Source: an uncultured Pseudomonadota bacterium (GTDB lineage Bacteria; Myxococcota_A; UBA796; SXON01). Taken from it: a DNA stretch of 38,882 nucleotides. Shown one piece after another: positions 30,017-37,637 of this stretch; the first letter of the stretch is position 1; each line of letters opens with the position of its first letter. Location: assembly GCA_903844155.1 (NCBI GenBank), contig CAIMSU010000151.1:1-38882 (forward strand). Reading direction: 5' to 3'. The translations under genes were made by a program, and so were the position numbers. The notes under the pieces are model-generated. The model ran no database searches. It saw nothing but the letters and a program-made list of their open reading frames with translations, and was not told the origin of the DNA.

Positions 30017-32006
30017 TCGGGTTCCGCTCCGGCTGGGGTGAGGCGAGTGGGGACGGCTGCGGGGTCGTCGCCCACTGCCCCGTCTCGACGCGACCGAACA
30101 GCCGCGCGCTGTTGAGGATGAACGCCAGCTCGCTGCCGACGTGGACGAGCGCCGCGCCGATCGGACCCAGCGTCCCGACCGCGGCGAGGCCCATGCCGAC
30201 GAAGTCCACGACCACGGTGCCGCCGAAGTTGAACAGGATCACCCGCTGCGCCTGTCGGGCGTCCTCCAGGGCGCTGACCAGGCGGTTCAGGTCGTTCGTC
30301 ATCAGCAGCACGTCCGCGCTCTCCAACGCCACTTCGCTGCCGACCGCGACGGCAACGCCCACGTCCGCTTCGAGCAGGGCGGGGGCGTCGTTGATGCCGT
30401 CTCCGACCATGCACACCACCCGGCCGGCAGCGCGCAGCTCCTTCACGATCCGGACCTTGTCCTCCGGCAGCAGGTTCGCCCGCACGTCGCGGATTCCGAG
30501 CCGAGAAGCCACCTCCTGCGCCGGCCCCTCATGATCACCCGTCAGCATCACGACCTGCGCGCCACGGGCGTGAAGGCGGTCGATCGCGCCCTTCGCCTCC
30601 CCGCGCAGCCGGTCCGAGAGCAGGATCAGCCCGAGAGGGGTCGCGTCGCGGGCCACGAGCACCGGAATCTGGCCGATGGCCGCGCCATCGTGGATGCGCG
30701 TCGTCGCGAGCGACCCGACCGCCAGCCCGCGCTCTGCGAGCAGCGCGAGGTTTCCGGCGAGTACGGTGCGCCCGTCGCGCAGCCGACCGACGAGGCCCCG
30801 GCCGGCGACGTACTGCACGTCCTCGGCGGATTGACCTTCCGGCAACGCCAGATTCCGACCTCGGCACGCGCGCATGACCGCCCGCGCAATCGGGTGGTCG
30901 CTGCCCTCCTCGACGGCCAGGAGTGCCAGGAGGATCTCCTCCTGAGTCGCATCCCCGAGTGACACGATCTCCTCGATCTCGGGCTCTCCGAGTGTGAGCG
31001 TGCCCGTCTTGTCGAACACCACGGTGTCCACGCGCGCGAGCGCCTCGACGGCCTCGCCCCCCTTGATCACGACGCCACGGCGGGTCTGGTTCGCCGTCAC
31101 GGCGAGGATCGCCAGCGGCGTCCCGGCTGCGACCCCGCAGGCTCCGGCCGATAGGATGACGCTCACGACGGTGACCGGGTTGTGGGTGAACAACCAGGTC
31201 AGGACCGCCGCAGCCATCACGACGTAGACGATGCCCTGGGCCACCCGGTCGGCCAGCCGCTGCGTCCGTCCCGGCCGTTCCGTCGCCTGCTTCACGAGGG
31301 CGACGATGCGCGCGTAGGTCGTGTCCTCGCCGGTGCGGTCGGCTCGCATCTCCAGCGCACCCGCCCCGTTGATCGTGCCCGCGAACAGCGAGGCCCCTGC
31401 CTGCTTGTCCCTCGGGAACGGCTCGCCCGTGATCGCCGCCTCGACGACGCTGCTCATGCCCGAGACCACCTCGCCGTCCACGGGGATCTTCTCGCCGGGC
31501 TTCACCAGCACGCGGTCCCCCGCGCGCACCTCCTTCACGGTGACCTCGGCCCAGGCATCGCCGCGACGAACATTCGCCGTCTGCGGCGCGGCCCTGAGCA
31601 GGATCTCCAGCGCGTTCTTGCCGCGCGACTTCGTGAGATCCTCCAGGTACATGCTGAACAGCGTGAAGGCGACGATGATCGCCCCGGTCGCGAACTGGCC
31701 GATCAGCAGCGCGGCACCGACGCCCGCCGCCATCGTGATCTCCATGTTGATGTGGCGTTCTCGGATGGCCTCCCATGCCTCCTTCCAGACCGGCCAGCCG
31801 CCGATCAACGTGGCGACCAGCCCCACCAGGTCGAAAGGCAGGCCGACGACGCGCCAGACCTCGAAGTACGAGACGAGGGCGGCGATCGCCATGACCCCGA
31901 CGATGGAGAGCCGGCGGGCATGGTTGACCGGGGCGAGCACCTCGTCGAAGCCGGTTTCCTCGGCTGCTTCGGGCTGGCCGGCGACGGGGGGAGCGTGAAC
32001 AGACAT
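30009..32006 (-). CDS. P1B-type metal ATPase with GAC in place of CPx
   Basis: Heavy-metal exporting ATPase of 665 residues. Visible are the TGEPFPRDKQAG actuator motif, the phosphorylation motif DKTGTLT (about residue 330), SDHPIARAV (the SEHP-type nucleotide-domain motif), MLTGD and VGDGINDAPAL. The protein lacks an N-terminal HMA domain. The membrane metal-binding motif, normally CPC or CPx ahead of the conserved TP, reads AGACGVAAGTPLA, so Cys-Pro is replaced by Gly-Ala and only the third position is Cys (codons at 31137-31145). Proteins with this variant occur elsewhere, but their metal is not established to my knowledge. It lies 54 bases downstream of the RcnR-like gene and overlaps the CDF gene. 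Confidence 0.9.
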   Translation of the reverse strand: MSVHAPPVAGQPEAAEETGFDEVLAPVNHARRLSIVGVMAIAALVSYFEVWRVVGLPFDLVGLVATLIGGWPVWKEAWEAIRERHINMEITMAAGVGAALLIGQFATGAIIVAFTLFSMYLEDLTKSRGKNALEILLRAAPQTANVRRGDAWAEVTVKEVRAGDRVLVKPGEKIPVDGEVVSGMSSVVEAAITGEPFPRDKQAGASLFAGTINGAGALEMRADRTGEDTTYARIVALVKQATERPGRTQRLADRVAQGIVYVVMAAAVLTWLFTHNPVTVVSVILSAGACGVAAGTPLAILAVTANQTRRGVVIKGGEAVEALARVDTVVFDKTGTLTLGEPEIEEIVSLGDATQEEILLALLAVEEGSDHPIARAVMRACRGRNLALPEGQSAEDVQYVAGRGLVGRLRDGRTVLAGNLALLAERGLAVGSLATTRIHDGAAIGQIPVLVARDATPLGLILLSDRLRGEAKGAIDRLHARGAQVVMLTGDHEGPAQEVASRLGIRDVRANLLPEDKVRIVKELRAAGRVVCMVGDGINDAPALLEADVGVAVAVGSEVALESADVLLMTNDLNRLVSALEDARQAQRVILFNFGGTVVVDFVGMGLAAVGTLGPIGAALVHVGSELAFILNSARLFGRVETGQWATTPQPSPLASPQPERNPSV

Positions 32007-32060
32007 GGTGTACCTGACCAGGAAGGGAGTGGATGGTGCGAAGGAGCGGAAGCCCGCGAA

Positions 32061-32336
32061 CTACTTGAGGAAGCTGCGGACCACATCGACCAGCTCGTCG
32101 GCGGCCTCGGTCCGGTCAGCGGGGCTCACGTCGGCGTCGAGCAGGTGCGAGCGGATGTGCCCCTCGACGATCTCGGCCATCAGCCCGTTCAGCGCGCCCC
32201 GCGCCGCCGCCACGGTCTGGAGCACCTTGTAGCAGTCTTGGCCGGCTTCCAGCCCGCGCTCGATGGCTTCCACCTGGCCACGGATGCGGTGGACGCGCTG
32301 GAGGAGCTTCTTCTTGTCGCGCTCGGTGTGGGCCAT
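32061..32336 (-). CDS. RcnR/FrmR-family metal-sensing repressor, RcnR-like
   Basis: The product is 91 residues, all-helical, of the CsoR/RcnR/FrmR family: RDKKKLLQRVHRIRGQVEAIERGLEAG, DCYKVLQTVAAARGALNGLMAEIVEGHI. Counting from the ATG at 32336 places His3, Cys35, His60 and His64 exactly as in E. coli RcnR, the nickel/cobalt sensor, which supports this start over the TTG 6 bases upstream. FrmR-type proteins lack the His64 ligand. A fitting operator lies 11 bases upstream. It probably represses its own operon with the ATPase and CDF exporter, and releases DNA on metal binding. Specificity for Ni/Co is inferred from the ligands only. Confidence 0.88.
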   Translation of the reverse strand: MAHTERDKKKLLQRVHRIRGQVEAIERGLEAGQDCYKVLQTVAAARGALNGLMAEIVEGHIRSHLLDADVSPADRTEAADELVDVVRSFLK

Positions 32337-32346
32337 CGACAATGGC

Positions 32347-32365
32347 TATACTGGCGTAGGGTATA
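32347..32365. promoter_or_regulatory. Candidate RcnR/CsoR-type operator
   Basis: TATACTGGCGTAGGGTATA has TATAC/GTATA ends around a G-rich core, the form of operators for this repressor family. On the minus strand it overlaps a possible -10 (TATACC) that has TTGGGC 16 bases upstream as a -35. It lies 11 bases before the repressor start. Confidence 0.55.
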
Positions 32366-32464
32366 TCGCAAACATCACACGGCCCAACGGGGTATCTGGC
32401 GACCGACCGGCGTAGCCCCAGCCCCGCGTCAGCCGGAACGCCACCGATGCGTTCGGCCGTGTGG

Positions 32465-32812
32465 TCAAGAGCCGTTGGGTGTTTCGGGCGCGCGCATCGC
32501 CCCCCACTCCCTCAGCTTCCTCAACCCCAAGCTCACCGCCGCCGCCGTCACCCCTTCGCCCCGCGCGAGCGCCGACTGGTGCGGGTAGACCCCCTCGTCG
32601 AGCATCCGCCTCCACGCCTTCGCCCGACGCAGGGGCTCGCGAGGCTGCTTCGGCGGCGGGACCGGCTTGGGCTCCCCCGGCGGAGTCCACCCCTTTGTCA
32701 ACTTGACCTCGGGCACCTCAACGCGGACCTCGTACTGCGGGCATGGACGGTTGTGCCAATTGCTGAAGTCACAGGACCGCGACACGAACAACCCAGGCGC
32801 GCAGATGGACAT
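32465..32812 (-). CDS. Small helix-turn-helix protein, recombinase-companion type
   Basis: The product is up to 115 residues from an ATG at 32812. The reliable part is the last 90 residues: YEVRVEVPEVKLTKGWTPPGEPKPVPPPKQPREPLRRAKAWRRMLDEG, then YPHQSALARGEGVTAAAVSLGLRKLREWG, a clear helix-turn-helix. Small proteins with a VEVPEV strand, a Pro-rich linker and such a motif often stand next to serine recombinase genes in high-GC bacteria; that is from memory and no recombinase is here. The true start may be further in (GTG or TTG codons near 32780), because the ATG at 32812 overlaps the start of the divergent gene by 8 bases. Confidence 0.55.
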   Translation of the reverse strand: MSICAPGLFVSRSCDFSNWHNRPCPQYEVRVEVPEVKLTKGWTPPGEPKPVPPPKQPREPLRRAKAWRRMLDEGVYPHQSALARGEGVTAAAVSLGLRKLREWGAMRAPETPNGS

Positions 32813-33770
32813 GGGGCCGGAGGAGATCCTGCTCCTCATCAGCCGGAACCCCGAGCAGACCCGCGCCCGCCTCGAAGCCGTGCGCGCCCAGCGCGAGGCC
32901 GAGGCCAAGAAGAAGATCGCCGCCGAGGCGTCGAAGCTACTCCGCGCCATCAACGCGCGCTTCCGCAACGCCGAGCGCAGCCGCGACGGCACCGAAGCCG
33001 CGCGGCTCCGTGGGGAGGCCGAGGAGCGCCTGAAGCACCTCACGCGCGTCAACGTCGAGGCGTGGCCCTGGGCTGCGACCGCGAGCGTCGTGCGGGACCG
33101 GCCGGTGCTTGTCGTCGAGGGCGGCGGCCCCGTGTACGAGGGCCTGCGCGCGGGCATCCCGAGCGCCTGGAACGCCTCCCGCATCGACTACATCGAGTTC
33201 GGGAAGGTCACGAAGGACGGGCAGATCGGCCAGCGCGGCGCGGGTGAGGGCGCGTGGCGGCTCACGAAGTCGGATGACGCCAAGTTCAGCGCGCTGAAGC
33301 CGGAGAACTACGGCGCGGCGTTTCCTGCCGACGAGGAGACGGCGACGGTGCGCGCCGTGGCGCAGCTCGCCAACGACCGGCTCCGCTACTCCGGTGACTG
33401 GCCGGGCCTCAACTGGCAGCACGCGCCGGATTCGTGGGTCGAACGGACCTGGCCGCAGGTTGCCGATGGCGTCGTGAGCGCGCTGGCGAAGGTGTCCTAC
33501 TACAACCAGCAGGCACAGAAGATCCCGGTGCTCTCCCCCGCCGGGCTCCGCATCGTCAACGCGGGTGCCGCTGCCGGGACGGCGGGTGTGGACGTGATCC
33601 CGCCGACCGAAGCCGGTTGGCAGGCGTTCATCGACGCTGCGCCGGGGTCGGGGCTCAAGTTCGGCGAGCTGGCGGAGGCGGGGCGGTGGTGGTGGGGGAG
33701 GTCGATCCCGAGGAACTTGCTGTCGGGGGATCTGGACGATGCCGACGGTGTTGGCGAGGGGGCGTCGTGA
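32805..33770 (+). CDS. Hypothetical protein, 321 residues, coiled-coil N-terminus
   Basis: I do not recognise the family. From the ATG at 32805 the protein starts MDMGPEEILLLISRNPEQTRARLEAV, and residues 20 to 85 form a charged coiled coil (QREAEAKKKIAAEASKLLRAINARFRNAERS). A globular part rich in Trp follows (NVEAWPWAATASVV, WPGLNWQHAPDSWVERTWPQVADGVVSALAKVSYYNQQAQKIPVLSPAG). The end is GWQAFIDAAPGSGLKFGELAEAGRWWWGRSIPRNLLSGDLDD. The next genes look phage-like, so a structural or packaging role is conceivable but unsupported. An upstream TTG at 32667 would add 46 residues of low quality and was not used. Confidence 0.55.
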   Translation: MDMGPEEILLLISRNPEQTRARLEAVRAQREAEAKKKIAAEASKLLRAINARFRNAERSRDGTEAARLRGEAEERLKHLTRVNVEAWPWAATASVVRDRPVLVVEGGGPVYEGLRAGIPSAWNASRIDYIEFGKVTKDGQIGQRGAGEGAWRLTKSDDAKFSALKPENYGAAFPADEETATVRAVAQLANDRLRYSGDWPGLNWQHAPDSWVERTWPQVADGVVSALAKVSYYNQQAQKIPVLSPAGLRIVNAGAAAGTAGVDVIPPTEAGWQAFIDAAPGSGLKFGELAEAGRWWWGRSIPRNLLSGDLDDADGVGEGAS

Positions 33771-33802
33771 TGGGCCTCACCCAGCGGAGCGCGTGGACCG
33801 CA

Positions 33803-34132
33803 CTACTCCGCGGAGCAAACCGTGACGACGCAGCTCACCTCGCCGCTGGCCGCTGCGTCCGCCGGAGAGCCCGTTTCGGCGTCGCGCCGTCCGTACACCC
33901 GGAGGGCGCAGTCCGTGACACGGTTCGCTGCCACGCCGGCCTGCTCGGCCAAGCTGCGGCACACCGCCTCGCATTCCGCTTCGGAGTCCGGTGTGTTCTC
34001 GGCATCCGCTTCAATGACCTGGTCCTCGGTGACAGGGCCAGCGATCTGCACGCGCTGGGCCGAAGGGCAGCCGCACCCGGTCAGTGGTGCCGAGAGCCAG
34101 AGGATCAGCCCGATGATCAACCTTCGATCCAT
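33803..34132 (-). CDS. Small Cys-rich lipoprotein
   Basis: The product is 109 residues. MDRRLIIGLILWLSAPLTGC is a textbook lipoprotein signal with lipobox LTGC at residues 17-20. The mature part is about 90 residues with seven further cysteines (C22, then ECEAVC, TDCALR, SCVVTVC), probably disulfide-bonded outside the cytoplasm. GATAGG lies about 9 bases before the ATG on the minus strand and could be the -10 of a leaderless or short-leader transcript. It is divergent from the hydrolase gene. The family is unknown; phage-lysis spanin lipoproteins are similar in size but usually not Cys-rich. Confidence 0.65.
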   Translation of the reverse strand: MDRRLIIGLILWLSAPLTGCGCPSAQRVQIAGPVTEDQVIEADAENTPDSEAECEAVCRSLAEQAGVAANRVTDCALRVYGRRDAETGSPADAAASGEVSCVVTVCSAE

Positions 34133-34170
34133 CCACCCGGCCTATCGCGCGGCGCCGCCGGACCTGCGCG

Positions 34171-35172
34171 ATGAGCCGCAACACGACCCCGCTCCTGCTC
34201 GGCGCGGGCGCGCTGGGCCTGCTCGTCCTCGCCGCTGCAGCATCGTCGCCGTCGGCGCGAAAGGCCGCGCAACAAACCGCAGATGCCGCCGGAAAGGCCG
34301 CAAAGAAACTGGAGGAGAAGATGGAAGCACTCATCACCGACTGGATCCCGACCCTGCTCCGCAAGACGAGCGAGCACGAGGGCAGCTACTGGTCCGTGCA
34401 GGCGAACCTCGACGGCAACGGCGTCAGCTACGGCATCCTTCAGTGGACGCAGAAGTCGGGGTCGCTCGGCCGACTGCTCCGCCAGATGGCCGCCGCCGAT
34501 CCCGTCGCGTTCGGGCGCTTCTTCGGGGCGAGTTGGGCGCGGCTTCTCGACGTGACCGGCACGGCCTCGCTGGAGTCCATCGACGGCGCGCTCCTCTGGT
34601 CCGAGCCGTGGGCTTCCCGATTTGCGGCGGCTGGGCGCTGGCCGACGTTCCAGCAGGTTCAAGATCGCGTCGCCGCCGAGTCCGAGTACATGACCGGCGC
34701 GGTCCAGATCGCCCGGCTGCTCGGCGTCAGCACCGAGCGGGCGATGGTCCTGCTCTACAACCGCACCGTGCAGCAGGGTCCGGCGGGCGCGCTCGGTCCC
34801 GCCAAGCGGCTCGTCGCCTGGTACGCCGAAGACCCGAAGCGTCGACCGGCCGCCGTGAACGATGTGCTCGCGCAGTACGCATGGACCTGCGCGGCGAAAT
34901 TCCGTCGCACGTCAGCGCCCGAGCGGCGCAACTACAACGACGACGGGAACATCTGGTGGTCGCCGGTCTCAACCGAGTGGTCCGAGCTCGGCGTCGGGGC
35001 CTACAACGTGCGCCGGGTCGCCGTCTCCGGCGTGTGGCACGCCGTCACCGGTCCGCCGTCGGCTCCGTGGAGCCTGTACGACCTCATCGTCAAAAGGTCG
35101 AGCAACATCCTGACCGATCCCCTCCTGCGCGATGCGCCTGTCGACCTCGGTGTCGCGCAGACCGTCGCCTGA
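34171..35172 (+). CDS. Chitosanase/lysozyme-like cell-wall hydrolase
   Basis: The product is 333 residues. A single hydrophobic segment (LLLGAGALGLLVLAAAA, residues 8-24) may anchor it or act as an uncleaved signal. An Ala/Lys-rich helix (residues 26 to 52) follows. The catalytic domain then opens with TLLRKTSEHEGSYWSVQANLDGNGVSYGILQWTQKSGSLGRLLRQM, which has the Glu-Gly, Gly-x-Ser-x-Gly and Ile-Gln-Trp pattern of chitosanase-like (GH46-type) and related lysozyme-superfamily domains. Further in are LLGVSTERAMVLLYNRTVQQG and RRNYNDDGNIWW. This fold is used by phage endolysins and tail hydrolases. It is followed at 48 bases by two small paralogous holin-like genes, so a lysis cassette is a reasonable hypothesis. 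Confidence 0.6.
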   Translation: MSRNTTPLLLGAGALGLLVLAAAASSPSARKAAQQTADAAGKAAKKLEEKMEALITDWIPTLLRKTSEHEGSYWSVQANLDGNGVSYGILQWTQKSGSLGRLLRQMAAADPVAFGRFFGASWARLLDVTGTASLESIDGALLWSEPWASRFAAAGRWPTFQQVQDRVAAESEYMTGAVQIARLLGVSTERAMVLLYNRTVQQGPAGALGPAKRLVAWYAEDPKRRPAAVNDVLAQYAWTCAAKFRRTSAPERRNYNDDGNIWWSPVSTEWSELGVGAYNVRRVAVSGVWHAVTGPPSAPWSLYDLIVKRSSNILTDPLLRDAPVDLGVAQTVA

Positions 35173-35220
35173 CCCTCCCCCCGTCAGTCAACCGCCAACG
35201 TCCGCCCCAAGGAACCCACC

Positions 35221-35511
35221 ATGGACCTCTCGAAGATCAACCTCCCCGCCTGGCTGCCCAGCACCGTCCGCAAGCTCATGAACCTCGCCGAGGAGGTCTT
35301 CGGGCCTGGCACCGGGGCGACGAAGAAGGCCTGGGTGCGCCAGGCGCTGCTCGACGCCGCGAAGAGCGTGGACATCGCCGTCATCCCGAACTGGATCGAG
35401 AACCCCGCGAAGGAACTGCTCGTTGACTTCATCATCGAGGTGATCTGGGGGCTGCACTTCCGGCCCCATGACTTCAGCGACGCGATCGCGCGCGCAACGC
35501 GGGGTGCGTGA
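35221..35511 (+). CDS. Small holin-like protein, paralogue 1
   Basis: The product is 96 residues. LPAWLPSTVRKLMNLAEEVFGPGTGATKKAWVRQALLDAA resembles the AE-x2-F-x4-G-x2-KK-x2-V segment of certain phage holins (superfamily 6 / LLH type). A moderately hydrophobic stretch (LLVDFIIEVIWGLHF) follows, but there is no strong transmembrane helix. It shares its pattern with the next gene, whose start overlaps its stop. The ATG lies 10 bases after AAGGAA. Holin activity is a guess from pattern and position. Confidence 0.5.
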   Translation: MDLSKINLPAWLPSTVRKLMNLAEEVFGPGTGATKKAWVRQALLDAAKSVDIAVIPNWIENPAKELLVDFIIEVIWGLHFRPHDFSDAIARATRGA

Positions 35512-35960
35512 TGGGAAAGGTCATCTCCTTGCCCCCGGCGGGTTCGTCGCGTCGGTCGAAGCGGGCGCGTGGGCCTGCGCCGGTCCCGGAGGCCGCGCCG
35601 GTGCCCGAACTCGCCGACGAGCCGCCGGCCATCGACCTCCCGGACCTGCGCCTGCCGAAGTGGCTGATGCCGCTGATCCGGGACCAAATGCTCGTGGCCG
35701 AGCGCACGTTCCCGGCCAAGGCCGGGTGGATGAAGAAGGCGTGGGTGGCCGGCTCAGTCCAGCACATCTTCACGTTCCGGGAGCTGGACGGCCAGCCATG
35801 CGCGTTCCCGCCGGACCCGCTGCGAACCGGGCTGATCGACGTGCTCATCGAGAGCGTCTGGTCGCTGGAGTTCCGGGTGCCGCGCGTGCGGTCGGCGCTC
35901 CAGTCGAGCGGGTCCACGGCGCTGAGCGAGGCCCTTCGCGGAGCGCACATCCGCGAATGA
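35511..35960 (+). CDS. Small holin-like protein, paralogue 2
   Basis: The product is 149 residues. After a disordered basic/proline N-terminus (residues 1 to 45), LPKWLMPLIRDQMLVAERTFPAKAGWMKKAWVAGSV aligns with the preceding protein (LP-WL, R--M--AE--F, G--KKAWV), and TGLIDVLIESVWSLEFR aligns with its DFIIEVIWGLHFR. The two genes are therefore diverged tandem duplicates. The ATG shares a base with the stop of the first gene. It has no predicted signal peptide. Role unknown; a lysis or membrane-associated phage function is inferred from the neighbouring hydrolase. Confidence 0.5.
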   Translation: MGKVISLPPAGSSRRSKRARGPAPVPEAAPVPELADEPPAIDLPDLRLPKWLMPLIRDQMLVAERTFPAKAGWMKKAWVAGSVQHIFTFRELDGQPCAFPPDPLRTGLIDVLIESVWSLEFRVPRVRSALQSSGSTALSEALRGAHIRE

Positions 35961-36057
35961 GCCAGATGCGTCCAGGACGAACGCCAGGCCCGTCGGCGTG
36001 GAGCGGGCATCCCGGCCGATGCCAACTCAGGGCCACAAGGGTTGGGCATGCGCGGCT

Positions 36058-36489
36058 CTATACGACTCGAATCCGAATGGCGATGTCCCCTTCGGCTCCA
36101 CCCGCGGTCTGCTCAATGCTGCCGATCACCACGCCTCGCCGCAGGAGCTGGGCTCGTAGATCTCGAAGTACGAACAGTCGGTTGAACCTGTCGTCGCAGG
36201 TCGGGGCCAACGCGACTTCGGTCATCAGGGCGATCGGCCCCGCCGTAGGCCAAGCTGCATCCAGACGAATTGCCACGGCAAGCTCTGGCCCGGTGCCTGC
36301 CGGGGCAGACGTCGCTCGCCGCCCGCCCGCGCTGGTCGCGGTCGATGTCACGTCCAGCCCGTGGGAGAGGAGCGCCGCCCGCGCGCCACCGAACACCAAC
36401 CGATGGGTGAACTTCTGCGTCGGGTGCGCGACGGCGCTGAAGCAAAGCTGGTGCATCCACATTCGATTCGTTGCTCCAAAGGTCAACAT
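36058..36489 (-). CDS. Hypothetical protein divergent from C5 methyltransferase
   Basis: The product is 143 residues from the ATG at 36489; an in-frame ATG at 36462 is an alternative and both have a GGAG about 11 bases upstream. The middle and end look globular: HPTQKFTHRLVFGGARAALLSHGLDV, GPELAVAIRLDAAWPTAGPIALMTEVALAP, then NRLFVLRDLRAQLLRRGVVIGSIEQ and the beta strand DIAIRIRV. I do not recognise it. Only 27 bases separate it from the methyltransferase start, so the two share a control region. It shows no restriction-nuclease motif that I can identify. Confidence 0.5.
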   Translation of the reverse strand: MLTFGATNRMWMHQLCFSAVAHPTQKFTHRLVFGGARAALLSHGLDVTSTATSAGGRRATSAPAGTGPELAVAIRLDAAWPTAGPIALMTEVALAPTCDDRFNRLFVLRDLRAQLLRRGVVIGSIEQTAGGAEGDIAIRIRVV

Positions 36490-36516
36490 ATTGCGCCGCG
36501 CTCCTCGGCGTCCGGC

Positions 36517-37620
36517 ATGACCGTTCTCGACCTCTTCGCCGGAGCCGGGGGCGCAGCCCTCGGCCTGCATGACGCGGGCTTTGAGCACGTCGCCTGCGTC
36601 GAGCGAGACGCCTCGGCCGCCGGGACGCTCCGAGCCGCAGGCTTCCCCGCTATCGAGGCCGACGTGCGCGACGTCGATTACGCCGCCCTGGCCGGGACCA
36701 TCGACGTGCTCTGGGCCTCGCCGCCGTGTCAGGCGTGGTCAGGGCTCGGTCTTCGCGAGGGGGCGGCGGACCGCGAGCGGAACGGCTGGCCCTGGACTCT
36801 GGACGTCATCGGGAAGGTGCGCCCGACCTGGGCCATCCTCGAAAACGTGCCCGCCATGAAGGGAACCCCGTATCTGGAGCGAGTCGTGCTCCCGGGGCTT
36901 CGTCGTCAGTTCCGGCACGTCGAGGCGCGGGTGCTTGATGCCGCCGACTTCGGCGTGGCGCAGTCCCGGCACCGACTGTTCGTGATCGCCGGGCCAACCC
37001 CCGTACACTGGCCTGCCCCGACGCACGGGCCGAGCGCCAGCAGGCCACATCTGGGGGTCGGCGACGTCCTCACCTTCGACGACGACGTGGTCGCCATGGC
37101 GCACGAGTGCAACGCGGGTTGGGGTCTGGCTCGCGTCCCGGTCGGTCTCGATCATCCCGCGCCGACGATCACGGCTGGCAGCGCGCGGAGCCATGGCGGC
37201 AACGGGCTGCTGTTCGTTCGGCGGGGAGCGCGGCTGGGACGCACTCTCCCTCCGGGCTCGACGCTCCATCGGCGGGCGACTCCCGAGGAGTGCGCTCGAC
37301 TGCAGAGCTTTCCCAGCGGCTACCCCTTCGTGGTGTCGATGACCGAGCGCAGGTCGCAGGTCGGGAACGCCGTCCCACCCTCGCTCGCCGCAGCGGTCGG
37401 TCGGGCCGTCCTCGCCGCTGAGCGCGGAGTCGGCGCGATCAGGGAGAGCTTGCCAGCCGTCGGCGCTGCGGTCGAGCGTGTACTCGCGGCTGCGGTCGCC
37501 ACGGTGCGTGGCCGTCCCCCTATCGGCATCAGCCTCGCCGACATCGACGGCTTCGTCGCCCGCAACGTCGGGCTACTACGCGCGATGGTCGGTGACTTCC
37601 TGACAAAGGGTCAGCGATGA
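36517..37620 (+). CDS. DNA (cytosine-5-)-methyltransferase, orphan
   Basis: C5 cytosine methyltransferase of 367 residues with all main motifs in order: I LDLFAGAGG (residues 4-12), IV SPPCQ with catalytic C71, VI ENV (109-111), VIII QSRHR (149-153), IX RRATPEECARLQSFPSGYP (about 250 to 270) and X QVGNAVPPSLA (about 280 to 290). The target-recognition region between VIII and IX is short (about 100 residues). A 75-residue C-terminal extension (LPAVGAAVERVLAAAVATVRG..., then FVARNVGLLRAMVGDFL) is helical and not part of the usual fold. The longer upstream frame (from 36361) lies in the divergent gene and was rejected. No endonuclease gene is next to it, so it looks like an orphan or phage-borne methyltransferase. 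Confidence 0.92.
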   Translation: MTVLDLFAGAGGAALGLHDAGFEHVACVERDASAAGTLRAAGFPAIEADVRDVDYAALAGTIDVLWASPPCQAWSGLGLREGAADRERNGWPWTLDVIGKVRPTWAILENVPAMKGTPYLERVVLPGLRRQFRHVEARVLDAADFGVAQSRHRLFVIAGPTPVHWPAPTHGPSASRPHLGVGDVLTFDDDVVAMAHECNAGWGLARVPVGLDHPAPTITAGSARSHGGNGLLFVRRGARLGRTLPPGSTLHRRATPEECARLQSFPSGYPFVVSMTERRSQVGNAVPPSLAAAVGRAVLAAERGVGAIRESLPAVGAAVERVLAAAVATVRGRPPIGISLADIDGFVARNVGLLRAMVGDFLTKGQR

Positions 37621-37637
37621 ATCGCCAACCGCCGCGG

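Noticed and set aside
32465-33184. 239-codon minus-strand ORF
   Set aside because: Only its last 115 codons look protein-like; the first half is Arg/Ser-rich antisense to the 32805 gene.
36058-37620. Complete type II restriction-modification system
   Set aside because: No endonuclease motif (such as PD-x-E/D-x-K) is evident in the divergent gene or other neighbours.
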